Shown here: positions 1 through 5,048 of the stretch, in pieces
Layout of the letters: each line of letters begins with the position of its first letter
Position numbering within the stretch: the stretch's first letter is position 1
Assembly: GCA_015491615.1 (NCBI GenBank)
Contig: WFVN01000137.1
Span: forward strand, 1 to 14,152
Origin: Gammaproteobacteria bacterium
GTDB taxonomy: Bacteria > Pseudomonadota > Gammaproteobacteria > S012-40
DNA length: 14,152 nucleotides
Direction: 5' to 3'
Program-made: the position numbers and the translations under genes
Notes under the pieces: generated by a model
What the model was told of the DNA's origin: nothing
The model's input: the letters and a program-made list of their open reading frames with translations, nothing else
Database searches by the model: none

Positions 1-167
1 GAATAGACTCGGCGCAGGGCGGGCCAGTCCAGCTCGCTCACTTGGCGGGCGATGGCCGGATCCTCCAGCCCGGCGGCGAGGCGCGCCGCCAGGGGGGCGC
101 CCACGGCGGCGCCCGTCGCCAGCCACAGGGCGAGGAGGAGGGCGATGCATGGTCGGGTCCGGTTCAT
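1..167 (-). CDS. Secreted protein, N-terminal fragment (runs off left edge)
   Basis: The first 55 codons of a minus-strand gene are visible, from ATG at 167 to the window edge. They begin MNRTRPCIALLLALWLATG, a positively charged start followed by a hydrophobic stretch, and a likely signal peptidase site follows near AVGA. The mature part starts APLAARLAAGLEDPAIARQV and continues SELDWPALRRVYS. This is seen directly; the family cannot be settled from so little. The DWPALRRVY stretch is loosely reminiscent of the N-terminal scaffold of periplasmic L,D-transpeptidases (YcbB type), but that is only a guess. There is no Shine-Dalgarno sequence; a TATACG box on the minus strand (177-172) ends 4 nt before the ATG, which would suit a leaderless or nearly leaderless transcript. 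It is divergent from the TerB-like gene. Confidence 0.6.
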   Translation of the reverse strand, partial: MNRTRPCIALLLALWLATGAAVGAPLAARLAAGLEDPAIARQVSELDWPALRRVY

Positions 168-246
168 CTGGCGTATAGTTCGGCAGCCGGCCCGGGGTTT
201 GTAGCGGCCGGCGCCCATCCCTGCCCTTTGCGAAGGAGAACGGTCC

Positions 247-684
247 ATGTTCGAGGCGATCCGTGCCTGGTTCGACCGCAATGTGCCCGCACAATCACAG
301 GATGACAAGCTGCCCCTGGCCGCCTGCGCCCTGCTGGTGGAGGTGATGCGCATCGATGGCGAGGTGAGCGAAGCCGAGCGCCGCACGGTGTTGGAGGCCA
401 TGGCGCAGACCTTCGCCCTCCCCGGCGAGCAGTTGGAGGAATTACTCGCCCTGGCGGAGCGGGAGGTGGCCGAGGCGGTGGACCAGTACCAGTTCACCCG
501 CCTGATCAACGAGCGCTTCACCCCGGAGGAGAAGGCGCGCCTGGTGGAGATGCTGTGGCGGGTGGCTTTCGCCGACGGGCGCCTGGACAAGCACGAGGAG
601 TATGTCATCCGCAAGCTCACTGAGCTGCTGCACCTGCCCCACCGGGTCTTCATCCAGGCGAAGCTGCACGCCGCGAGTGAGTGA
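247..684 (+). CDS. TerB-like (tellurite resistance TerB/DjlA-N fold) protein
   Basis: A 145-residue, all-helical, acidic cytoplasmic protein with no signal peptide or membrane segment. It shows the two-fold pattern of the TerB/DjlA N-terminal domain: VMRIDGEVSEAERRTV (about 33-48) and VAFADGRLDKHEEYVIRKL (about 106-124), each with an Asp-Gly turn followed by acidic helix residues. These acidic turns are known in the family to form a metal-binding site. The length matches stand-alone TerB-like proteins (COG4103 type). The ATG is preceded by AAGGAG at 233-238 with 8-nt spacing, so the start is secure. The role is unknown in most species; many members are not linked to tellurite at all, and no other ter genes are here. 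The stop codon lies inside a 12-bp hairpin, which suggests the gene is transcribed alone. Confidence 0.85.
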   Translation: MFEAIRAWFDRNVPAQSQDDKLPLAACALLVEVMRIDGEVSEAERRTVLEAMAQTFALPGEQLEELLALAEREVAEAVDQYQFTRLINERFTPEEKARLVEMLWRVAFADGRLDKHEEYVIRKLTELLHLPHRVFIQAKLHAASE

Positions 685-712
685 AATGCCGCAGCGGGGT
701 GCGGCATTTCAC
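681..712 (+). terminator. Perfect 12-bp stem-loop overlapping the TerB-like stop codon
   Basis: GTGAAATGCCGC (681-692) is exactly complementary to GCGGCATTTCAC (701-712), with an 8-nt loop. The stop codon TGA (682-684) is inside the left arm. No good T-run follows; only a scattered CTTTAT lies about 10 nt downstream. It could act as a weak or factor-assisted terminator, or as a 3'-end stabilising hairpin, in either direction. Confidence 0.5.
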
Positions 713-825
713 CCGGCGAGTGTCTTTATCGATGGTAAAACCGATTTCAAATCAATGATCTGAGGGTTGGCCCGCTTTTTGACTCGGTTGCGCGCGTCTT
801 TCCAATACAACGAAGAGGTGATTTC

Positions 826-1791
826 GTGCGCAACGCCCTTGTTCTTTTGCCCCTGGTCTCCCTGGGTCTCTCCGGCTGTCTGTTCGACAGTTCCTCCACT
901 GATCAGGCCGCCTGTGCCGACGGCCAACAGGTCCTCCACGCCTCCGACGGGCGCACCCTGTGTGTGGGCCTGGAAACGGTGGCCGTGCCGCCCTTCAAGG
1001 CGGGTTTCTACACCGCCCGGGTGACCCACCGGGTGCGCCTCACCGATGCCGACGGGCAGCCCATCGACATCGGCAGTGACCCGGTCGTCTCGGATGTCTC
1101 CCATCACCCGCTGATGCACATGAACAGCGGCCACGACCACGGCACCCCCCATGCCCACGAGCCGGAGGACAGCTCCGACCCGGCCAACGGCCTCTACGAC
1201 CTGGTGGCCTACTACTCCATGCCCTCCGGCGACATGATGGGCGACTGGGACTACCAGGTGCTGGTGACCGACGCCGGCAACACCCTCGTCGCCCACTTCC
1301 AGCCCCAGGTGCAGTCCGTACCGGCGCCGGACGTCTTCTCCGCCCGCGCCAGCAACGATCAGGATCGGACCAAAAACATGGATGGCCTAGCCATCTCTCG
1401 CCCTTACACCGTCTGGCTGCACGCCGTGCGGCCCAATGCCACCGGCGGCCATCGCCTCACCGTTTTCGTCTCCACCCAGGACATGACGATGATGCAGATG
1501 AACGGCTCGAGCATGATGCACATGGTCTTCCCCGAGGTGGTGGCGGGGGAGACCGAGCTCCACGACGAGAAGGGTACCGCCACCTTCCTCGGCACGGTGA
1601 GCGTGCGCGCCTCCACCGACGGCGGCACCACCTGGGTGGATCTCACCCATGACGGGGAGGGGCGCTACAGCGGCGATCTGGCCGGTCTCACCACCGGAGA
1701 ACGCGCCGACGTACAGGTGGAGCTGGTGGTGGATGGCCTCACCATGACCGCCAACGGCAATCCACCCACCCTCAGCTTCGTCGCCCCGTGA
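826..1791 (+). CDS. His/Met-rich lipoprotein, probable metal-binding (first gene of an envelope operon)
   Basis: A 321-residue protein starting at GTG 826; GAGGTG at 815-820 lies 5 nt upstream. A signal peptide ends in a lipobox LSGC with acylated Cys18, so the protein is an envelope lipoprotein. Two metal-ligand patches are visible: residues 93-111 hold seven His and two Met (HHPLMHM, then HDHGTPHAH), and residues 220-233 hold seven Met and one His (MTMMQMN, then MMHM). A further Met cluster lies at 132-138, followed by DWDYQV. The rest looks like two beta-sandwich domains; the first, with its MPSGDMMGDWDYQV stretch, resembles YtkA/FixH-like or CopC-like periplasmic folds by eye. Cys30 and Cys46 could form a disulfide. 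I do not recognise a named family. Copper or another soft metal is the inferred ligand. The downstream gene starts in its stop codon (TGATG), so the two are coupled. Confidence 0.8.
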   Translation: MRNALVLLPLVSLGLSGCLFDSSSTDQAACADGQQVLHASDGRTLCVGLETVAVPPFKAGFYTARVTHRVRLTDADGQPIDIGSDPVVSDVSHHPLMHMNSGHDHGTPHAHEPEDSSDPANGLYDLVAYYSMPSGDMMGDWDYQVLVTDAGNTLVAHFQPQVQSVPAPDVFSARASNDQDRTKNMDGLAISRPYTVWLHAVRPNATGGHRLTVFVSTQDMTMMQMNGSSMMHMVFPEVVAGETELHDEKGTATFLGTVSVRASTDGGTTWVDLTHDGEGRYSGDLAGLTTGERADVQVELVVDGLTMTANGNPPTLSFVAP

Positions 1792-2750
1792 TGGCCCGAC
1801 GCATCCTCGCCTTTCTCCTCGCCCTCGCGGGGGGCGCCGCCTGGGGCGCCTCCTGCTGCGGCGGCGGGGGTGGTGGGTCCTTGGTGCTGCCCAAGGACGG
1901 GCGTGCCCTGTTCGACCTGGCCGCCGCCGCCGAGACCTACCACGGTTTCTGGTCCCAAGACGGGCGCTGGGTCCCCGATCCGCCCGGCTCCAGTCTTCAC
2001 CAGTATCGCTTGAGCCCCGGCATCGCCCGTCGCCTGGCCGACCGCTGGCAGGGCTACGCGGTGCTGCCCTACGTGTGGAACCGCAACCGCTACAGCGGTC
2101 GCACGGCGGACAGCCAGGGCCCGGGCGACGCCGCCCTTGGGGTGTGGTACGAGACCTTCGACGAGGCCACCTGCGTGTACAGGGTGCGCCGCTGGCGGGA
2201 CCTCAAGCCCTCCATCTACCTGGGCGGCGCCCTCACCGTGCCCACCGGCATCTCCCCCTACGACGAGGTGGGCGACAACTTCGCCATCACCGGCCGGGGG
2301 TTCTACCGCCTGGACGCCGTCCTCGACGTGGAGAAGACCGTCTACCCGTGGAGCGTCGCCGTGCGCCTCACCTACGGGCGTCACTTGGAGCGGCCGGTGA
2401 ACCGCCAGTACGGCATCTACGTGGAACCCTACCGGTTGCGCCTCGGAGACCGGCGCAGCCTCAGTGCCTCCCTGGGTTACATCTGGAGCCTCCCCAACCT
2501 TGCCCAGCTCACCCTCACCGGCGCCTTCGTCGATCTGCGCGAGGGCCAGGCGCGGGTGGACGGCGCTCTCGACCCCACTACCGGTCTGCGCCGGCGCGGC
2601 ACCACCCTGTCCCTCGCCTACAGCCCGGTGAAGCGCGACTGGGTGCTGCGCGGGAGCTGGGCGCACGCCCTGCGTGGCGATGGCTGGGGGGCCAACTTCC
2701 CCACCACCGACACCATCACCCTGGGGGTCTCCCATGTCCTGTTCCTTTGA
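1791..2750 (+). CDS. Outer-membrane beta-barrel protein with N-terminal Cys-Cys-Gly6 motif
   Basis: A 319-residue protein whose ATG (1791-1793) shares a base with the previous stop. There is no SD, so translation probably depends on re-initiation; GTG at 1788 is an alternative. Residues 1-20 form a Sec signal peptide ending AAWGA. The mature protein opens SCCGGGGGGSLVLPKDG, with Cys22-Cys23 next to six glycines; the bases before the cysteines do not make a lipobox. The remainder is rich in alternating strands with aromatic girdles (QYRLSPGIARRLADRWQG, SIYLGGALTVPTGISPYD, TLSLAYSPVKRDWVLRGSW) and ends LGVSHVLFL, as expected for a barrel of roughly 12 strands. The GPGDAALGVWY stretch recalls the MetA-pathway/transporter barrel group. 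It overlaps the next gene by 17 bp. The Cys-Cys-Gly tail may bind metal or be a thiol substrate of the thioredoxin-like partner; that is inference. Confidence 0.75.
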   Translation: MARRILAFLLALAGGAAWGASCCGGGGGGSLVLPKDGRALFDLAAAAETYHGFWSQDGRWVPDPPGSSLHQYRLSPGIARRLADRWQGYAVLPYVWNRNRYSGRTADSQGPGDAALGVWYETFDEATCVYRVRRWRDLKPSIYLGGALTVPTGISPYDEVGDNFAITGRGFYRLDAVLDVEKTVYPWSVAVRLTYGRHLERPVNRQYGIYVEPYRLRLGDRRSLSASLGYIWSLPNLAQLTLTGAFVDLREGQARVDGALDPTTGLRRRGTTLSLAYSPVKRDWVLRGSWAHALRGDGWGANFPTTDTITLGVSHVLFL

Positions 2751-3321
2751 CCGCTGCATCGGCGCCTCCCTGCTCCTCCTGGTCCTCGTCCTCGGCGGCT
2801 GCGGGGGGATGACCGACGACCTGCTGCCCTCCGGAGCAGACCGCCGCGCCCAGTCCACCGGCGCCTACATGCCCGGCAACCCCTTGGACGCGGCTACCCG
2901 CGCCGCGCGCCTGCTGGACGTGGACGGCAACGCCCTCACCCTCGACGACGTGCTCGGCGTCCCCCGGCCCCCCGAGGCCATCGTCCTCTACTTCACCATG
3001 TGGTGCCCGGTGTGCCTGGCCCACAGCGACCACCTCCACAACACCGTGGTACCCACCTACGGCACCGCCCGGGTGCGCTATTTCCTGGTGGACTACGTCT
3101 CCGGCGACTGGCGGGCCATGCGCCAGGCGGCACAGGCCAACGGCTACCTGGGCAGCGACCTGGAGCCGGTGCTGGACGCCGACGGCACCCTCTTCCAGCG
3201 CCTGCACGGGGCCATGGGCAACGTGGTGGTGGTGGACGCCCAGGGCGTCATCCGTTTCAACGCCTACTACCAGGACGGCCGGGCCTTCGAAGCGGCCCTC
3301 GCCCAGGTGCTGGGCCTCTGA
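2734..3321 (+). CDS. Thioredoxin-fold lipoprotein with CPVC active site (TlpA/ResA-like)
   Basis: A 195-residue protein. The ATG at 2734 is chosen because it directly precedes a signal peptide (CIGASLLLLVLVLGGC) with lipobox LGGC and Cys23; a GGGGG run lies upstream. An in-frame ATG at 2674 would add a proline-rich stretch that is only the out-of-frame reading of the preceding gene. The redox motif WCPVC is at residues 90-94, after the strand AIVLYFTM, as in TlpA/ResA-type thiol-disulfide proteins anchored in the periplasm. Opposite the active site, where thioredoxins carry a cis-proline before a strand, this one reads GAMGNVVVVDAQG, with no proline. That is unusual and could change substrate handling or favour metal binding. 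The 17-bp overlap with the barrel gene marks one operon. The substrate is unknown; the barrel's Cys-Cys pair or the lipoprotein's metal are candidates. Confidence 0.85.
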   Translation: MSCSFDRCIGASLLLLVLVLGGCGGMTDDLLPSGADRRAQSTGAYMPGNPLDAATRAARLLDVDGNALTLDDVLGVPRPPEAIVLYFTMWCPVCLAHSDHLHNTVVPTYGTARVRYFLVDYVSGDWRAMRQAAQANGYLGSDLEPVLDADGTLFQRLHGAMGNVVVVDAQGVIRFNAYYQDGRAFEAALAQVLGL

Positions 3322-3336
3322 TTCGTCAATAATTCG

Positions 3337-3357
3337 ACGCTCAGGATCAGCGTTTTT
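3337..3357 (+). terminator. Candidate intrinsic terminator after the envelope operon
   Basis: ACGCT (3337-3341) pairs with AGCGT (3349-3353) across a 7-nt loop and runs straight into TTTTT (3353-3357). It starts 15 nt after the stop of the thioredoxin-like gene. The stem is only 5 bp, so strength is doubtful, but position and T-run fit. Confidence 0.45.
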
Positions 3358-3530
3358 CACAGCACGCCCGACCTTGTCAAGGAGGCAGGAGTCTTTCTCC
3401 CCCGATTCCGCGGCGCGGGAGGCATGTTTAAGGAAATCAATGAGATGGCTGATGGGCAAATGACGATCGATCCAACGGGGTGGCCCATGGGGCGCCCTTT
3501 CCAGCGCCTTTCCCCCAAAAAGTCCACAAA

Positions 3531-3555
3531 CTTATCCACAGGTTTTGTGGATAAG
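3531..3555. promoter_or_regulatory. Two perfect DnaA boxes in inverted orientation (10-bp palindrome)
   Basis: TTATCCACA at 3532-3540 and TGTGGATAA at 3546-3554 are both exact matches to the DnaA-box consensus TTATNCACA, on opposite strands and separated by 5 bp. With one more base each side they form a 10-bp perfect inverted repeat (CTTATCCACA / TGTGGATAAG). CCACAAA at 3524-3530 can alternatively pair with TTTGTGG at 3544-3550, so two mutually exclusive hairpins are possible. Two perfect boxes this close are unlikely by chance in GC-rich DNA. They could be part of a replication origin, a DnaA-titrating or reactivating locus, or a DnaA operator. Confidence 0.6.
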
Positions 3556-3722
3556 CGACGAAGGATCCGAGGGGTCAAGAAGTTATCGGAGGAAGGCGAA
3601 ACGCCATGTGAACATCCGTGCCCAAATGAGGGAGGGGCGCGGGAAAATTCAGTGGACAAGGCTCCGGGGCTGGTCTAAAAATCCGCCTTCGCAGCAACGA
3701 TTTCCCACTATCGAGGTAACCC

Positions 3723-4190
3723 ATGCCCGAAGTAGGTGACCGCGCACCTCATTTTTCCCTGCCCGACGCCGACATGGAGATGGCCTCCCTGGAAGACTAC
3801 CGGGGACGCTGGTTGGTGCTCTATTTCTATCCCAAGGACGACACCCCCGGCTGCACCCTGGAGGCGGTGGAGTTCAGCGCCCTGGAGGATGCCTTCGCCG
3901 CCCTCGGCGCGCAGGTGGTGGGGGTGAGCCCCGATGACTGCATCAGCCACGCGGATTTCCGCGACAAGCACGGTCTCAGCGTGCGCCTGTTGGCGGACAT
4001 GGACGGCGAGGTGGCCGAGGCCTACGGGGTGTGGCGCGAGCGCGACGACGGGCGCCGCACCGTCGCCCGCAGTACCTTCCTCATCGACCCCGAAGGGCGC
4101 ATCGCCGAGAAATGGGAAGGGGTCACTGCCAAGGGGCACGCCCAGGCGGTGCTGGAGCGCCTGCGGGAAATCCAGGAGGGGGCCGGCTGA
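3723..4190 (+). CDS. bcp: Thioredoxin-dependent thiol peroxidase PrxQ/Bcp, first of a tandem pair
   Basis: A 155-residue peroxiredoxin of the PrxQ (bacterioferritin comigratory protein) subfamily, normal length. It reduces H2O2 and organic hydroperoxides in the cytoplasm using thioredoxin. The peroxidatic site reads YPKDDTPGCTLEA, with Cys44. In E. coli-type Bcp the resolving Cys sits five residues later (TPGCTxxAC); here that position is Val49. The only other Cys is Cys73 in SPDDCISHADF, on the helix where some PrxQ proteins carry their resolving Cys. It is therefore either a variant two-Cys enzyme using Cys73 or a one-Cys form. The C-terminal STFLIDPEGRIAEKW stretch is typical. The ATG at 3723 follows a GAGGTAA sequence with 4-5 nt spacing. 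The next peroxiredoxin overlaps by 4 bp. Confidence 0.93.
   Translation: MPEVGDRAPHFSLPDADMEMASLEDYRGRWLVLYFYPKDDTPGCTLEAVEFSALEDAFAALGAQVVGVSPDDCISHADFRDKHGLSVRLLADMDGEVAEAYGVWRERDDGRRTVARSTFLIDPEGRIAEKWEGVTAKGHAQAVLERLREIQEGAG
4174..4182 (+). promoter_or_regulatory. Shine-Dalgarno sequence that points to a CTG start
   Basis: AGGAGGGGG at 4174-4182 sits inside the end of the first peroxiredoxin gene. The AGGAGG core ends 7 nt before CTG at 4187, but 22 nt before the next candidate start, GTG at 4202. CTG 4187 also overlaps the upstream stop as CTGA, the same geometry as the common ATGA coupling. Confidence 0.5.
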
Positions 4191-4663
4191 ACAGGCCGGC
4201 GGTGGGCGAGGCGGCGCCGGCGTTCGCCTTGGCCGACGCCGAGGGGCGCCTCCATCGCTTGGCGGACTACCGGGGGCGCTGGTTGCTGCTGTACTTCTAT
4301 CCGCGCGACTTCACCCCCGGCTGCACCCTGGAGGCCTGCGCCCTGCGGGACGCCTGGCCGGATCTGGGGGCGGCGGTGCTGGGGGTGAGCCGGGATCCGC
4401 CGGCGCGTCATCGGCGTTTCGCCCGCCGCCTGGGCCTGCCCTTCCCGCTCCTCTGCGACGACGGCACCGTGGCCGCCGTCTACGGCGCCCTCTGGCGCCT
4501 CGGGCCGTGGCGTCTGACGCGCCGGCGCAGCTTTCTCATCGATCCCGAAGGGCGCATCGCCCGCGTCTATAGGCGGCCCAACCCCCGCCGCCACGGGCGC
4601 GAGGTGGCCGAGGACCTGGCGAGGCTCACTCGCCGGGTGTTTCCTCCGTCGGGATTTCGTTGA
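4187..4663 (+). CDS. Second PrxQ/Bcp-type peroxiredoxin, canonical two-Cys form
   Basis: About 158 residues if started at CTG 4187; 153 residues if started at GTG 4202. I prefer CTG because of the ideal SD upstream and the 4-bp CTGA overlap. There is no ATG near the N-terminus of the domain. The site reads YPRDFTPGCTLEACALRD, with Cys46 peroxidatic and Cys51 resolving, the standard PrxQ pair that its upstream neighbour lacks. It is a diverged tandem duplicate of that gene: the stretch DYRGRW-L-LYFYP-D-TPGCTLEA is shared and the DNA is still alike there. It is richer in arginine (RHRRFARRLG, LTRRRSFLIDPEGR, RPNPRRHGRE) than usual. Likely a cytoplasmic, thioredoxin-dependent peroxidase. The last 38 bp overlap the convergent acidic-protein gene. 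Confidence 0.88.
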   Translation: MNRPAVGEAAPAFALADAEGRLHRLADYRGRWLLLYFYPRDFTPGCTLEACALRDAWPDLGAAVLGVSRDPPARHRRFARRLGLPFPLLCDDGTVAAVYGALWRLGPWRLTRRRSFLIDPEGRIARVYRRPNPRRHGREVAEDLARLTRRVFPPSGFR

Positions 4664-4976
4664 GGGGCTCGGCCCACTCATCCTCTGTCATGGCCGTGTC
4701 GTCGTAGTCCAGGTCGTCCGGTTCCACGTCGTCGAAGGGACCGGTCCAGTTCTCCGGCGGTTCGATGGGTTCCAGAGGAAGGGCGTACCAGTCCTCCAGG
4801 TCGATTTCCTCCACGTCGCCGTCGAAGTGCTGGATCTCCACCGTGCCGTCGTCCGGATTCAACGCCAGGACCATGAATTCCTGCCCCTTGTCCAGGTGCC
4901 GGTACCACTGGTCTTCCACCGGCTCGATGTCCAGCTCGGCGGCGGTGGGTCGGTCTTCGATGTCGTCGTCGATCAT
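4626..4976 (-). CDS. Small, very acidic conserved protein (DUF6763-like)
   Basis: A 116-residue minus-strand protein beginning MIDDDIEDRPTAAELDIEP. The ATG at 4976 has AGGAGG upstream on the minus strand, so the start is secure. The core (about 15-70) looks folded: EDQWYRHLDKGQEFMVLALN, then DGTVEIQHFDGDVEEIDLED, then WYALPLEP, resembling the small gammaproteobacterial family I know as DUF6763. The C-terminal third is an Asp/Glu-rich, probably disordered tail. No signal peptide or cysteines are present, so it should be cytoplasmic; the function is unknown. It is divergent from sohB, 72 bp apart, and its 3' end overlaps the second peroxiredoxin gene by 38 bp on the opposite strand. Confidence 0.85.
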   Translation of the reverse strand: MIDDDIEDRPTAAELDIEPVEDQWYRHLDKGQEFMVLALNPDDGTVEIQHFDGDVEEIDLEDWYALPLEPIEPPENWTGPFDDVEPDDLDYDDTAMTEDEWAEPLNEIPTEETPGE

Positions 4977-5048
4977 GGCGGGCCTCCTGTGGAAGGGTGG
5001 GTTTCGTGTAGAGTGTAGCCCAAGGTGCAACGGCTGCCGGAGGGCGTG

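Larger units (their letters stand above)
3322..3722. other. 401-bp intergenic spacer with inverted DnaA boxes
   Basis: No convincing gene is present. Open frames on both strands (for example 3424-3678 +) have no usable SD spacing and no recognisable protein features. From left to right it holds the terminator candidate at 3337-3357, a purine-rich patch around 3370-3430, the DnaA-box palindrome at 3531-3555 with a weaker flanking match at 3520-3528 (AAGTCCACA), and a 7/9 DnaA-like match on the minus strand at about 3651-3659. The promoter of the peroxiredoxin pair must lie near its right end, but I cannot place it. The base composition looks less GC-rich than the flanking genes. Confidence 0.6.

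Noticed and set aside
247..684. Tellurite resistance system
   Set aside because: Only a TerB-like fold is present. No terZABCDE partners are seen, and tpm lies 5 kb away in another unit, so a tellurite role is not supported.
2674..2733. Longer start for the thioredoxin-like lipoprotein
   Set aside because: It adds a proline/serine string that is the out-of-frame reading of the barrel gene and would bury the signal peptide.
1665..2858. Long open frame on the minus strand across the barrel gene (397 codons)
   Set aside because: It is the antisense reading of two well-supported + strand genes in GC-rich DNA. The product is a low-complexity Gly/Ala/Val/Pro/His string with no recognisable domain or SD.
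3532..3554. Outright call of a chromosomal replication origin
   Set aside because: Only two perfect boxes are present, with no clear AT-rich unwinding region and no origin-linked genes nearby. It is kept as a DnaA-box element of unknown role.
3424..3678. Possible small gene in the 401-bp spacer
   Set aside because: GGAGG lies only 1 nt before the ATG, the frame runs through the DnaA-box palindrome, and the product has no recognisable feature.
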